Under the pieces are notes generated by a model, which had not been told where the DNA came from, did no database searches, and saw only the letters and a list, made by a program, of their open reading frames with translations. From the NCBI GenBank assembly GCA_963775295.1, contig CAVZIK010000006.1, positions 1,674,001 to 1,738,000 of the forward strand: a stretch of DNA of 64,000 bases. Reading direction: 5' to 3'. A program made the position numbers and the translations under genes. Positions within the stretch are counted from its first letter, which is position 1. Every line of letters begins with the position of its first letter. The DNA is from JAMDEO01 sp963775295 (GTDB lineage: Bacteria; Actinomycetota; Thermoleophilia; RBG-16-64-13). Of this stretch, positions 1-8,722 are shown piece by piece.

Positions 1-1
1 C

Positions 2-1771
2 CAGCCTGCCTTGGCTCACACCGAACTGGTCTATCGGACGCTGGAGCCGGGCTCGACCGCGGGCCAACAAAAATTGCTGCTGCGCTTCAGCGAGCCGATC
101 GACGGCCGTTTTCTCGCCGTATCGATCCTCAATCTTCAGGGAGCCGTCGTCCAATCTTCCGGCGTGAGCATCGACCAGCAGCGGCGGACCGATGGGTATG
201 TGGTCCTCGACCAGCTCGCGCCGGGCATCTACACGGTGGCGTGGTGGACGCGGGCCCTCGACGGCGACCCCTCCAATGGAAGCTTTGTCTTGGGGTTGGG
301 GACGAATGTAGCCCCGGTAGCGCTGTTGCCTCCGGTGGGTGCCCGCGACCCTGCCATTCAACCGGCCATGTTCTGGGGTGATACCGTCTGGGATACCATA
401 TTGCACTGGTTTGCCTACCTAGCCTCCGCCCTTCTGCTGGGTAGTTTGAGCTTTTCTCTTTTCATCTGGCGCCCGGTCTGGCGGCGGATCTCTGCCTCTG
501 TTCCGTCGACGGATGAATCCCGCCATGCGGAGTTGGACAGGCTTGACTTCAGGGTCTCCCGCGCCTGCCGGTTGATCGCCCTTGCCGGCGCCGGCTTCTT
601 CGTCATGAGTAGCGTTATGCTGCTGGTGCTCCAGGTGGAATTCGTCCGCTACTCCCTGCTCCAGCCCATAACCGGTGCCTCCCCAACTCCCCTTGCGCCT
701 TCTGCCCTGTCGCATCAGGCGGCATCCAAAGCGCTGGCCGAAATACTTTCGGGTCATCAAGGTCATGTATGGCTGGCAAGACTAGGAGCGGGGGTCTTCG
801 CGCTTCTTCTCGCCGTCTTCCTGCTGACTTCTCGAAAGAGGCGGGAGAATTGGCGTTGGCTCCTTACCTTCGTCGGCGCGGTCGGCGCGGTGCTCACAAT
901 CAGCTTGAGCGCCCATGCCGCGGTGATCCCGCAGTCTTCCTGGTCGGCGTTTCTCGACTGGTCGCATTTGGTTGTGATGGGGGTCTGGATTGGTGGCCTT
1001 ATCCCTCTGTTGCTTGTCACCCGAAGAATTCGCAAATCGGATGAGGGTCGCGGCGTGTATGAACAGCTGTCTCCTTCGGTGGCCGCTCGGTTCTCCACCC
1101 TTGCGCTTGGAGCTTTTGTCTACATGGCGGTGACGGGAATGGTGCAAGCGTACCTGAACGTGGGAAGCTTCGGTCTTCTTGCCCGAACTACCTACGGCCA
1201 GGTGCTCATCGCCAAGCTCGCTCTCTTTGCCTCTCTCTTCATATTTGGGGCTGTTCACCGGAGGCTGACGTTGCGTCGACTGAACACGCGTCCGCAGGGA
1301 AGAATTACGGCTCTCGAGAGGATTCTTCCCTTTGAGTTTGCTGTGGGCGCCAGTTTGCTTGTTGCCGTGGCCCTCATGGCTAGTCTCGCGACCAGCAGAC
1401 AGGCTTGGCCGGCCCACCAGGAGTTGGGGTACTACTCGGCGGCCACTACGGCCGGTGTTACAGCCACCTTTAGGGCGGTCCCGGGAAAGGCGGGCGAGAA
1501 CGAGATCGCGCTCGACATCGCGGATCGTCGATCTGGGCCGGCGACTCTGGGCACCCGAGCAACCGTTACGGTGAACGGAGTAGTTGTCGAGTTGACCGCC
1601 GTCCAGCCCATGGTGGTCGGGAGCACTCAGCGCTTCGCCAGCCCGGTTCTCGCAACCCTGCCCGAGGTCAACGGACTATGCTCTTTTACTTACGAACGAG
1701 CTTCGTACGCGGCGGTTGAGGGCCGGGTGAAGGTTGTTCTGCCCGCCGTCATCAAGGGCGCAGAGTACTAG
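2..1771 (+). CDS. CopC-CopD fusion copper-handling membrane protein (5' partial)
   Basis: The gene enters from the left edge. The first residues read QPALA-HTEL, the end of a signal peptide cut before His, so the start lies upstream and the TTG at 11 is not the start. Residues to about 97 form a CopC-like beta domain (periplasmic copper binding). The rest has about eight hydrophobic segments of the CopD type, with polar loops between, followed by a soluble C-terminal domain of about 110 residues. CopC proteins bind Cu(II) through the N-terminal His and an Asp-Gly-His motif. Here the His-1 position is kept but the second site reads DGDPSNGSF, Asp in place of His, so classical Cu(II) binding may be weakened. 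CopCD/YcnJ-type proteins import or handle copper. The family call is firm; the metal is inferred. Confidence 0.85.
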   Translation, partial: QPALAHTELVYRTLEPGSTAGQQKLLLRFSEPIDGRFLAVSILNLQGAVVQSSGVSIDQQRRTDGYVVLDQLAPGIYTVAWWTRALDGDPSNGSFVLGLGTNVAPVALLPPVGARDPAIQPAMFWGDTVWDTILHWFAYLASALLLGSLSFSLFIWRPVWRRISASVPSTDESRHAELDRLDFRVSRACRLIALAGAGFFVMSSVMLLVLQVEFVRYSLLQPITGASPTPLAPSALSHQAASKALAEILSGHQGHVWLARLGAGVFALLLAVFLLTSRKRRENWRWLLTFVGAVGAVLTISLSAHAAVIPQSSWSAFLDWSHLVVMGVWIGGLIPLLLVTRRIRKSDEGRGVYEQLSPSVAARFSTLALGAFVYMAVTGMVQAYLNVGSFGLLARTTYGQVLIAKLALFASLFIFGAVHRRLTLRRLNTRPQGRITALERILPFEFAVGASLLVAVALMASLATSRQAWPAHQELGYYSAATTAGVTATFRAVPGKAGENEIALDIADRRSGPATLGTRATVTVNGVVVELTAVQPMVVGSTQRFASPVLATLPEVNGLCSFTYERASYAAVEGRVKVVLPAVIKGAEY

Positions 1772-1954
1772 CCGTGCCTTCGGCCGGCACTGCCGCCATG
1801 GAGCGTCAGACCCACGTGCGGGGTCAGGTCGGGTCGAAGTCGATCTTCTCGCACCGGGCCCGAGTATTTCTCTGTGTCTGTCAGGCCAGCGCGATGACCC
1901 TGGCCGGGCCTGAATCGGCCTTCGGTTCACCGCTTCGTCGATCTCTCTCCCTCG

Positions 1955-1985
1955 TTCGTTTGGGTAAGACTCACGTCCAAACGAA
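1955..1985. repeat. 9-bp inverted repeat upstream of bacterioferritin
   Basis: TTCGTTTGG (1955-1963) and CCAAACGAA (1977-1985) are perfect inverted copies 13 bases apart, about 80 bases before the bacterioferritin start. It could be an operator or a leader hairpin. There is no U-run after it, so a terminator for the upstream copC-copD gene is less likely. The rest of the 296-base gap shows no gene. Confidence 0.4.
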
Positions 1986-2067
1986 AGGTTGCGTCCCGCC
2001 GGTTCCGTTAGGTTTCTATGTCAGTTTCTGAGGGGAAGACCAACATGTAGTCAAAAGGAGGTGCCCA

Positions 2068-2535
2068 ATGCAAGGTGAAGCCAGAGTTATCGACGAACTC
2101 AACGCCCGTCTGGCGGAAGAACTCACAGCCATCAACCAGTACATGGTGCACGCTGAGATGTGTGAGAACTGGCACTACGGCCGCCTCGCGGAGCCCATCA
2201 GGAAGCGGGCTATCGCGGAGATGAAGCATGCAGAGAAGCTGATCGAGCGGATCCTCTTTCTCGAAGGCCGTCCCATAGTCAGCAATCTCAATCAGATGCA
2301 CATCGGCGCAGAGGTCCCTGCCATGCACACGAACGACTTGGACTCCGAGTACGTCGCCGTCAAGGGCTACAACGAGAGTATTCGCATCGCCGGCGACCTC
2401 AACGATGATGGCAGTCGCAAGGTCTTTGAGGCGATCCTACAAGACGAGGAGGGCCACGTCGACTGGCTGGAAGCCCAGCTCGAGCAGATCGAGCAGACCG
2501 GTCGCGAGAACTACCTCGCCGAGCAGATCGCCTAG
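2068..2535 (+). CDS. bfr: Bacterioferritin
   Basis: Heme-containing 24-mer iron-storage ferritin that oxidises Fe(II) and mineralises it. Its 155 residues are the usual length. The di-iron ligands are visible: Glu18 (LAEELTAINQY), Glu51 and His54 (AEMKHAEK), Glu94 region, and Glu127/His130 (QDEEGHVDWLE). Met52, the inter-subunit heme ligand, is present. The start is fixed by a strong AAAGGAGG Shine-Dalgarno sequence 6-8 bases upstream and by the invariant MQG opening. It is a single gene, followed 2 bases after its stop by an inverted-repeat element. Iron storage fits the iron-sulfur-rich metabolism encoded further on. Confidence 0.96.
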   Translation: MQGEARVIDELNARLAEELTAINQYMVHAEMCENWHYGRLAEPIRKRAIAEMKHAEKLIERILFLEGRPIVSNLNQMHIGAEVPAMHTNDLDSEYVAVKGYNESIRIAGDLNDDGSRKVFEAILQDEEGHVDWLEAQLEQIEQTGRENYLAEQIA

Positions 2536-2536
2536 G

Positions 2537-2693
2537 AGGCTGCTGAAGAACGAAACCACGGCCGCCAAGACACACTGACCGGCACGATAGAACGTCCTCG
2601 CTCGCACAAATAGTGCTGCCGCTTGCCTCCCTGCGTTCTTACCTCGTCCGCCACGATCGTGTCTCCACCGCGTGAGTCATTCTTCAGCGGCCT
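2537..2693. mobile_element. Small element with terminal inverted repeats (MITE-like)
   Basis: AGGCTGCTGAAGAA (2537-2550) and its near-perfect inverse TTCTTCAGCGGCCT (2680-2693) bound about 157 bases with no coding signal. Thirteen of 14 positions match. Ends of the form CTGCTGAAGAA / TTCTTCAGC resemble IS termini, but no transposase is present and I see no clear target-site duplication. It sits 2 bases after the bfr stop, so it may act as that gene's 3' end. From 2694 to 2881 I see no gene. Confidence 0.4.
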
Positions 2694-2881
2694 GTTAAGG
2701 GAAGCTGAAGTTGAGGTGCCTAGGATGAACAACCGCCGGGGAAAGCGATGCGGTGGGCGCTTGCCGCGCTCATGCTTTCGCGACTGCGTTTGAGTTTGGC
2801 GGTCGTTGCGTCGGGGCAGATCTGAGTGATACCGCCCATCGTCGTGTTTGACTCGCAGTTCGCCAAATAAGGGGACAATCT

Positions 2882-3199
2882 GTGGATGGTTCAGCCAACT
2901 GGCAACCTGTTCATCTGAGTTACCTCAGCGCTGTCTACGAGCTGGGAGAGAGGAGTGATGGAAACGGCGTGGAGCCAATCGAGGTAGAGACGAAACTTGG
3001 GCTCGACCAAAGCCAGGCTGGCAAGATCGTCGAGTTCTTGGTCGATGCCGGAGTTATGGTGTGGCCGGCCAAGGGCATGTTGATGCTCACCCAGCCCGGT
3101 CTGAAGCAGGCGAAGAGACTCTTCCGAGGCTCCAAGGCCACCGATTTTCGGTTCCGGGTGTCTCTCTCCCCGAGGCCGATGCCGATCTCTCCCTCCTGA
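2882..3199 (+). CDS. Small winged-helix-like protein
   Basis: A predicted 105-residue protein starting at GTG with an AAGGGGA ribosome site 7 bases upstream. Residues 10-80 have the pattern of a winged helix-turn-helix: a helix with LSYLSAVYEL, a recognition-helix-like stretch (VETKLGLDQSQAGKIVEFL), then a wing and VWPAKGMLMLTQPGLKQ. This suggests a MarR- or PadR-like DNA-binding fold. The last 20 residues (Arg/Ser/Pro-rich) do not look structured and may be spurious. It precedes the GYD-domain gene by about 95 bases in the same direction. I cannot name a family member. Confidence 0.5.
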   Translation: MDGSANWQPVHLSYLSAVYELGERSDGNGVEPIEVETKLGLDQSQAGKIVEFLVDAGVMVWPAKGMLMLTQPGLKQAKRLFRGSKATDFRFRVSLSPRPMPISPS

Positions 3200-3293
3200 C
3201 CATCGGAGTCGAGGCTCGTTTAGCAACGGGCCTAGCCAGGAACAACTGAGTCTGCAGGATATGAGCGTTCGCCCAGTCGAAAGGAGAATGTCC

Positions 3294-3581
3294 ATGCCCA
3301 ACTATGTTCTCCTGGTCAACCTCACCGACGAGGGTCGGAAGACCGTCAGGGACAACCCGAACCGCATCAACGAAGTGAACGCCGAGATGAAGGCCATGGG
3401 TGTCACGGTCAAGGACCAGTACGCCCTGTTCGGTCCGTACGACTTCATCAGCATTTTGGAGGCGCCGGATGACGCGGTACTCGCCAAAGCTCTGATTCAA
3501 TTCTCTTCGCGCGGGACGGCCTCAACTATGACCTTGCCCGCCACACCCACGGGAGAATGGGTCAAGAGACTGGGCGCCTGA
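3294..3581 (+). CDS. GYD domain-containing protein
   Basis: A 95-residue ferredoxin-like alpha/beta protein of the GYD family (named for a Gly-Tyr-Asp motif; here FGPYDFISILEAPDD). The opening MPNYVLLVNLTDEGRKTV is typical. AAGGAG at 3281-3286 favours the ATG at 3294 over the in-frame ATGs at 3261 and 3288. GYD proteins are dimeric alpha-beta-barrel-like proteins of unknown biochemical role, often beside regulators. The preceding small winged-helix gene may be co-transcribed. A strong hairpin terminator follows 39 bases after the stop. Confidence 0.85.
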   Translation: MPNYVLLVNLTDEGRKTVRDNPNRINEVNAEMKAMGVTVKDQYALFGPYDFISILEAPDDAVLAKALIQFSSRGTASTMTLPATPTGEWVKRLGA

Positions 3582-3619
3582 GCGGGCGGGTGCGTAGCTA
3601 CATTATCCAATAGCGTAAG

Positions 3620-3646
3620 AAAGGCCCGCAAAACGGGCCTTTCTCT
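3620..3646. terminator. Bidirectional rho-independent terminator
   Basis: AAAGGCCCG / CGGGCCTTT is a perfect 9-bp stem with a CAAAA loop. The flanking A and T tracts allow it to work both ways. It lies between the converging GYD and ABC-F genes. Confidence 0.8.
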
Positions 3647-3700
3647 CATTGGGGTGATAGACGGGGGAGTGACGAGACTCCGAGGCTGAGCGGGGACCCC

Positions 3701-5605
3701 CTATCCGCTGTCTCGAAGATCTTCCAGTTGCTCCCACCGTGAATACGCCTCTCCCAGTTCCAGCTCCAGCGTCTCCAGCCGCTCGTTGGTGGAGGATACT
3801 TGGGCGGCGTTGCTCCCGGCGTAGAATTCGGACGAATTAAGGGTGGCAATAATCTCGGACTCCTCTTTCTCCAGCGCTTCGATCCTCTGAGGCAGCGCTT
3901 CCAATTCCGTCGCTTCTTTGAACGAAAGTTTGCGCTTCGGCCGCGGAGGGCCTTGCTTCGCGGGCCTTCCTTCCTTCTTCGCGGTCTTCGGTCGTTCCGA
4001 CGTTGGGGGCGTCTGCCGCTGACGAAGCCAGTCGTCGTAGCCGCCCACATATTCCCGCAGCCGTCCGTCGCCCTCGAATACGAGAGTGGAGGTGACCACA
4101 TTGTTCAGGAAGGACCGGTCGTGGCTGACCAGCAGGATCGTGCCGCTGTAGTTGAGAAGCCGCTCTTCCAGGAGAGAGAGTGTTTCTGTATCGAGGTCGT
4201 TGGTGGGTTCATCGAGGACGAGCACGTTCGACGGGACGCTGAACAGCTTGGCCAGGAGCAAGCGGTTTCGTTCGCCCCCGGAGAGCAGGCGAACCGGCGC
4301 TTGAATCTGGTACGGGGGAAAGAGAAAGTCCTGGAGATATCCGACCACGTGCCGGGTCGTCCCGCCCACCGAGACGGTATCACCGCCGTCGGCGATGTTG
4401 TCCCTGAGGGTCCGATCGTCGTCGAGTTGGGCGCGGAGTTGGTCGAAGTAGGCGATCTTCAAGCCGGCCCCCAGCCGAAGCCGACCTTTCTGGGGCTTCA
4501 GTTCCCCCAACAGGAGCTTCAACAAAGTCGTCTTGCCCGATCCGTTGGGGCCGAGAATACCGACCCGGTCTCCGCGGATGATCGTGGTGGAAAAGCCTTC
4601 GAGAATCTTGGCGCCGTCGAAAGCAAACGAAATCTTCTCGGCGTCAACCACCAGCCGCCCGCTCCTGGTCGCCTCCGTGATTGCGATCCGGGCGTTGCCC
4701 ACCCGCTCCCGCCGCAGGTCGCGTTCGAGTCGAAGCCGCTCCAGGGCTCGCACCCGGCCTTCGTTCCGCGTGCGCCGAGCCTTGATCCCCTGCCGGATCC
4801 AGATTTCCTCCTTCGCCAACTTCTTGTCGAAATCGTGCCAGGCCTTCTCTTCGGTGTCGAGCATGGCCTGCCGACGCTCCAGATATGTGTCGTAATCGCA
4901 GTCGAAGGACACAAGCCGGCCTCGGTCGATCTCCACGATCCGGGTCGCCAGCCGTTGCAGAAAAGCGCGGTCGTGGGTCACAAAGACGAGCGTCTTGTTG
5001 AATCGGAGGAGGAACTCCTCCAGCCAGAGAATGGAATCGATATCCAGGTGGTTGGTGGGCTCATCAAGCAAGAGAACATCGGGCTCCGCGGCGAGGGCCC
5101 TGGCCAGGAAGACCCTGCGCTTCAAGCCGGCGGAGAGCGTTCGAAACTCTGCATTCTCGTCGAGGCTGGTCCAGCCGATCACGGTCTCGACTCGTTGATG
5201 AAAATGCCACGCGCCGGAGGTCTCCAGCCGGTGCTGCACCCTTTCGAGCTGCTTGAGGAGATGCGCCTCGCCCCCGTGGGCCAGGTGTGTCGTGAGGTCG
5301 TGATATTGCCGCAACAACTCCAGGTGTTCCAGTCCCCCTGAGGCGACGATCTCGTAGACAGATCCGGGCAGACTGTCAGGAACGTCTTGGGGAAGGAGAG
5401 AAATCCGCGTTCCCGGGCTTCTAACGACTTCCCCAGAATCCGGGGAGAGATCGGCGTTAAGCAGTTTCAGGAAAGTGGATTTGCCGGTCCCATTACGGCC
5501 CAGAAGACCAATCCGCTCACCCGGTTCGATAGAGAGGGTCGCGTTGTCCAAGAGAAGGGGTCCCCCGAAACTCACGGAAACGTCGTGTACCCATATTTGT
5601 GCCAT
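3701..5605 (-). CDS. uup: ABC-F family ATPase (Uup-like)
   Basis: Soluble tandem-ATPase protein of 634 residues; ABC-F proteins act on ribosomes or, for Uup, on branched DNA or ribosomes. Two ABC domains are plain: Walker A GRNGTGKST and GPNGSGKTT, signatures LSAGLKRR and LSGGERNR, Walker B VLLLDEPTNHLDID and VLVLDEPTNDLDTE. A linker of charged helices lies between them. The last 80 residues form an acidic coiled coil (EALPQRIEALEKEESEI), the C-terminal domain typical of Uup. I chose the ATG giving MAQIWVHDVSVSF, where family homology begins; an in-frame ATG 31 codons earlier adds a sequence that does not look like the family. Single gene, ended by the terminator shared with the GYD gene. Confidence 0.93.
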   Translation of the reverse strand: MAQIWVHDVSVSFGGPLLLDNATLSIEPGERIGLLGRNGTGKSTFLKLLNADLSPDSGEVVRSPGTRISLLPQDVPDSLPGSVYEIVASGGLEHLELLRQYHDLTTHLAHGGEAHLLKQLERVQHRLETSGAWHFHQRVETVIGWTSLDENAEFRTLSAGLKRRVFLARALAAEPDVLLLDEPTNHLDIDSILWLEEFLLRFNKTLVFVTHDRAFLQRLATRIVEIDRGRLVSFDCDYDTYLERRQAMLDTEEKAWHDFDKKLAKEEIWIRQGIKARRTRNEGRVRALERLRLERDLRRERVGNARIAITEATRSGRLVVDAEKISFAFDGAKILEGFSTTIIRGDRVGILGPNGSGKTTLLKLLLGELKPQKGRLRLGAGLKIAYFDQLRAQLDDDRTLRDNIADGGDTVSVGGTTRHVVGYLQDFLFPPYQIQAPVRLLSGGERNRLLLAKLFSVPSNVLVLDEPTNDLDTETLSLLEERLLNYSGTILLVSHDRSFLNNVVTSTLVFEGDGRLREYVGGYDDWLRQRQTPPTSERPKTAKKEGRPAKQGPPRPKRKLSFKEATELEALPQRIEALEKEESEIIATLNSSEFYAGSNAAQVSSTNERLETLELELGEAYSRWEQLEDLRDSG

Positions 5606-5805
5606 CAGGTAGTCTGCCTTTGTCTCACTCGGGCGCTTCGCCGATTCGGGGGTACCTACCATGATATAGAAGGCGAGCGACTCGCGTTTCGATGGCATGG
5701 GAGCGCGCGCGAGCTATACATATGTCGACGGGTTGGATAACGTCTACCCAGACTGAGGCGGCTCTCAGGATCGAGCAACGAGCGCACACACCGGAGGATG
5801 TCTCA

Positions 5806-6591
5806 ATGGCGGAGCTCAACTATGAAACCAGGTATGCCCCTAGGCCCCACGATTTCGCCGTGCTGTCGAGGTTCGACTTCAAGTACGCGCCCGTAGCTTT
5901 CAAGTTCTTCAATGTGGAAAGCGATCTCGAGGGCTTGGGGCTGGGCCGGATTGACGGCAAGATGTCATGGTGCGAGATGCTCTTCGAAGCTCAGAAGGGG
6001 AGGGCGTTCTACGCCACCGCGGAGAACCAGTCTTGCGAGCCCGGGATCTTTCTCCCCGGCCATGGAAAGCTGACGCCCCTGGCCGCGAGCGGCCGCATCG
6101 GGCCCGCCTTCGACATATATGCAGACGAGCGAGCCAACAGACGTGTGTACAACCACATCACGATGCTTGCCGAAGGGTCGACATTCGCCACGGGTTATGC
6201 ACCCGTCTATGAGTCTCCCTTTGACCCCGACCTGCTGATAATAGCCTGTGACAACATGGACCAGGGGGAAAGGGTCTTTCGAGCGATCCAGTGGGATTCG
6301 GGAGACATGATCGAGAGCAAGATGACGTACGTCATGGGTTGCAATTGGATCTATACATATCCATTCGTGTCCGGAAACATAAACACCGTATGGACGGGTA
6401 TATGTCACGGCATGCGAAAGTACGATCTTTATCCGCACGGACTGCCTATCGTAACGATTCCCTGGAACCACATCGACCGCGTTCTGAGGAACATCAGCGA
6501 GATGCCTTGGACTCTTCCGGCGCACACCACACACAAAGCCGAGGCAGATCAAAGGGGCTGCGACCGACTCGGGGTGGAAGGCATCATCTAG
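5806..6591 (+). CDS. DUF169 family protein
   Basis: A 261-residue protein of the DUF169/COG2043 family, which is common in anaerobes and has no assigned reaction. Family features include the N-terminal VAFKFFN segment, the Cys-containing KMSWCEMLFEA and ENQSCEPG stretches, and YAPVYESPFDPDLLIIACD near the middle. Conserved cysteines suggest a metal or redox role, which is inference. The ATG at 5806 has GGAGGA 7 bases upstream, so I use it and not the longer in-frame start at 5692. It is followed by qorB in the same direction after 155 bases. Confidence 0.8.
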   Translation: MAELNYETRYAPRPHDFAVLSRFDFKYAPVAFKFFNVESDLEGLGLGRIDGKMSWCEMLFEAQKGRAFYATAENQSCEPGIFLPGHGKLTPLAASGRIGPAFDIYADERANRRVYNHITMLAEGSTFATGYAPVYESPFDPDLLIIACDNMDQGERVFRAIQWDSGDMIESKMTYVMGCNWIYTYPFVSGNINTVWTGICHGMRKYDLYPHGLPIVTIPWNHIDRVLRNISEMPWTLPAHTTHKAEADQRGCDRLGVEGII

Positions 6592-6746
6592 GGGGCAGGC
6601 ACGCCTTCCGCTTAGGCTCTCGTCCTACTGGGAAAGAAACGACGGAGAGTCTCAACTCGGGGAGCGGACCCCAGCGCCTCGGCGAGGGCCGAGCTTCATC
6701 GGGTGCGGCGCGACCGCGGCCCACGACAGGAGAGGAAGGAGACAGG

Positions 6747-7601
6747 ATGAAGATTGCAGTAACGGGAGCGACCGGTCGGCTGGGCCGATTGGTTATCCAA
6801 GATCTACTCGAGAAGCTCCCGGCGGAGGATATAGTCGCGGTGGTCCGGAACGAAGCGAAAGCCGTCGATCTGGCCGGGGCCGGCGTACAGGTGCGGGTAG
6901 CCGACTACGACGACCAGGCCGCCCTGCACAAGGCTCTTGCGGGTGTGGACAGGCTGCTCCTCATCTCTTCGAGTGAGGTGGGCCGCCGCTTCCCGCAGCA
7001 CAAGAACGTCATCGACGCGGCCAAGGACGACGGGGTCAAGCAAGTTGTCTATACGAGCGCCCCGAATGCCACCACTTCAGCTCTAATCCTCGCTCCGGAA
7101 CACAAGGCGACGGAGGAATATCTGGCGGCCTCCGGTCTCACCTATACAATCCTTCGCCACGGGTGGTACACGGAAAACTATGCGCAGACCATCGAAACGG
7201 CCAAGCAGACCGGGAAGGTAGTCGCCGCGGCCGGCCAAGGCCGTGTTGCCAGTGCGACACGGGCGGACTATGCGGCTGGTGCAGCCGCGGTGCTATTGGG
7301 TGAAGGTCACGAGGACAAAGTCTACGAGTGCTCCGGCGACTACGCTTGGGACTACGACGAGCTTGCCGGTGCTATCTCCGACATTATCGGCAAGCCGGTC
7401 GTTTACGAGCCGGTCAACGTCCCGACGATGATGGGGATCTTGAAGGGAGCCGGTGTGGACGAGGGCACGGCCGGATTCATCACGGCGCTGGACGCCAACA
7501 CCGCTGAAGGCCTTCTCGCGGGGTGCACCGGGGAGCTGTCGCGACTCATCGGTCGACCCACCACTCCTCTCAAGGAAGGGCTCAAGATCGCGATGGAATA
7601 G
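6747..7601 (+). CDS. qorB: NmrA-like SDR, quinone oxidoreductase QorB
   Basis: NAD(P)H-dependent atypical short-chain dehydrogenase of 284 residues. The N-terminal dinucleotide site is GATGRLGRL. The stretches ADYDDQAALHKAL, LLLISSSEVG, ILRHGWYTENY, RVASATRADYAAGAA and LIGRPTTPL run closely parallel to E. coli QorB, a quinone reductase. There is no Tyr-x-x-x-Lys catalytic pair in the classical position, as in other NmrA-type proteins. The start is set by an AGGAAGGAGA ribosome site. A strong bidirectional terminator follows. Role inferred: two-electron quinone reduction or redox sensing. Confidence 0.9.
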   Translation: MKIAVTGATGRLGRLVIQDLLEKLPAEDIVAVVRNEAKAVDLAGAGVQVRVADYDDQAALHKALAGVDRLLLISSSEVGRRFPQHKNVIDAAKDDGVKQVVYTSAPNATTSALILAPEHKATEEYLAASGLTYTILRHGWYTENYAQTIETAKQTGKVVAAAGQGRVASATRADYAAGAAAVLLGEGHEDKVYECSGDYAWDYDELAGAISDIIGKPVVYEPVNVPTMMGILKGAGVDEGTAGFITALDANTAEGLLAGCTGELSRLIGRPTTPLKEGLKIAME

Positions 7602-7676
7602 GCAGCCGGTGTGCATGCCCTTGATGGCGGGGAAGTGGTCGGCTGGACAAAGGGGTGGCGGCTCCCACTGTCAAAA

Positions 7677-7710
7677 ACAAAAGGCCCGTAAATCCGGGCC
7701 TTTTGTTTTC
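7677..7710. terminator. Bidirectional rho-independent terminator
   Basis: ACAAAAGGCCCG (7677-7688) pairs perfectly with CGGGCCTTTTGT (7695-7706), a 12-bp stem followed by a T-rich tail. It separates qorB from the converging ACT/oxidoreductase operon. The core is the same as in the terminator at 3620. Confidence 0.85.
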
Positions 7711-7749
7711 TATTGACGCGCCCCTTCCGGGCGACCCGAAACGAATATC

Positions 7750-8178
7750 CTAGACGTTGTAGACCTCGGGCCCCAACGTGGTGACCCAGTTGGCAGCCAA
7801 CACCTTTTGCGCCTCCTCCGTCTTGTCCACGCCCAAGATGACGATGGCGTTGTCGTCGATCCTCCCCAGGTGCGGGTAGAGGTAGTGCACGTTGATGCCG
7901 GCCAGCTTGAGCGGTTTCAACACGGCGTTGACGCCTCCGGGATGGTCCGGCGTCTGCACGGCGAGGACCTCCGTCTCTTTGGGGTTGTAACCGCGTCCGG
8001 CGAGGATGTTCTTCGCCTTCTCGGGGTCGTCCACGACGAAGCGTACCGTGCTGATGTCGGAGGTGTCGGCCACGGAGATGGCCCTTATGTTCACACCCTC
8101 GCGTCCCAAGAGCTCGCTGACAGTGGAGAAGCTCCCAGGAACGTTGTCGAGACTCACCGAAAGTTGTTTGATGGCCAT
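7750..8178 (-). CDS. Double ACT-domain regulatory protein
   Basis: 142 residues made of two ACT domains (about 3-70 and 71-140). The first opens with KQLSVSLDNVPGSFSTV and has the Gly-Val-Asn-Ile turn (REGVNIRAISV). The second has DHPGGVNAVLKPLKLAGINV. ACT domains bind amino acids and usually regulate enzymes allosterically. This free-standing pair is the last gene of the 2-oxoacid oxidoreductase operon, 4 bases after the gamma subunit. It may sense an amino acid related to the oxoacid substrate; that is inference. Confidence 0.88.
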   Translation of the reverse strand: MAIKQLSVSLDNVPGSFSTVSELLGREGVNIRAISVADTSDISTVRFVVDDPEKAKNILAGRGYNPKETEVLAVQTPDHPGGVNAVLKPLKLAGINVHYLYPHLGRIDDNAIVILGVDKTEEAQKVLAANWVTTLGPEVYNV

Positions 8179-8182
8179 GAGC

Positions 8183-8722
8183 CTACTCCTTGATGTAGTT
8201 GTACCCCAGACTCAGGGCTTCTCTGTTGACCTTGATGAGCTTCGACTTGCCCGCCCCCAGAATCGCCTCCAGGTTCTCCAACATAGTCTGGTAGGAGATC
8301 ATGTTGCTCGCTCGAAGCAGTGCTCCGAGCATGACCATATTGGCGACCTTGATGGTGCCGGCCTGTTCGGCGAGTTCGCCCGCGGGGATTGCGAGGATCT
8401 CTATGTCGCTCCTGGCCGAGTCAGTGTCCACGAGCGAGGAGTTGGCGCAGAGCAGCCCCCCGGCCTGGAGGATGCCCTGAAATCTGGCGAAGGACGGCTG
8501 GTTCATGGCCACGACACATTCGGGTTCCGACGCCACCGGGGAAGCGATCTCCTCGTCGGCGACAACGACGGTGCAGTTGGCGGTGCCGCCTCGCACCTCC
8601 ACACCGTACGCGGGAAGGTAAGTCACGTACTTGCCCTGGAGCATGGCCGCCGTGGCCAGAGTCGAACCCATGGAGAGCACCCCTTGCCCTCCGAATCCCG
8701 AGAAGATGGTTGCTACGAGCAT
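8183..8722 (-). CDS. korC: 2-oxoacid:ferredoxin oxidoreductase, gamma subunit
   Basis: 179-residue gamma subunit. The N-terminal GFGGQGVLSMG motif and the AYGVEVRGGTANCTVVV segment are diagnostic of the POR/KOR/VOR gamma domain, which helps bind CoA. It overlaps the beta gene by 10 bases, so the two are translationally coupled. The product acts in the cytoplasm with the alpha and beta subunits, decarboxylating a 2-oxoacid to acyl-CoA with reduction of ferredoxin, or the reverse. The gene symbol is tentative because the substrate (2-oxoglutarate or branched-chain oxoacids) cannot be read from the sequence. Confidence 0.92.
   Translation of the reverse strand: MLVATIFSGFGGQGVLSMGSTLATAAMLQGKYVTYLPAYGVEVRGGTANCTVVVADEEIASPVASEPECVVAMNQPSFARFQGILQAGGLLCANSSLVDTDSARSDIEILAIPAGELAEQAGTIKVANMVMLGALLRASNMISYQTMLENLEAILGAGKSKLIKVNREALSLGYNYIKE

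Noticed and set aside
3800..5341. 513-residue plus-strand open frame opposite the ABC-F gene
   Set aside because: It is antisense to a clear ABC-F protein, has no ribosome site or domain, and arises from high-GC codon bias.
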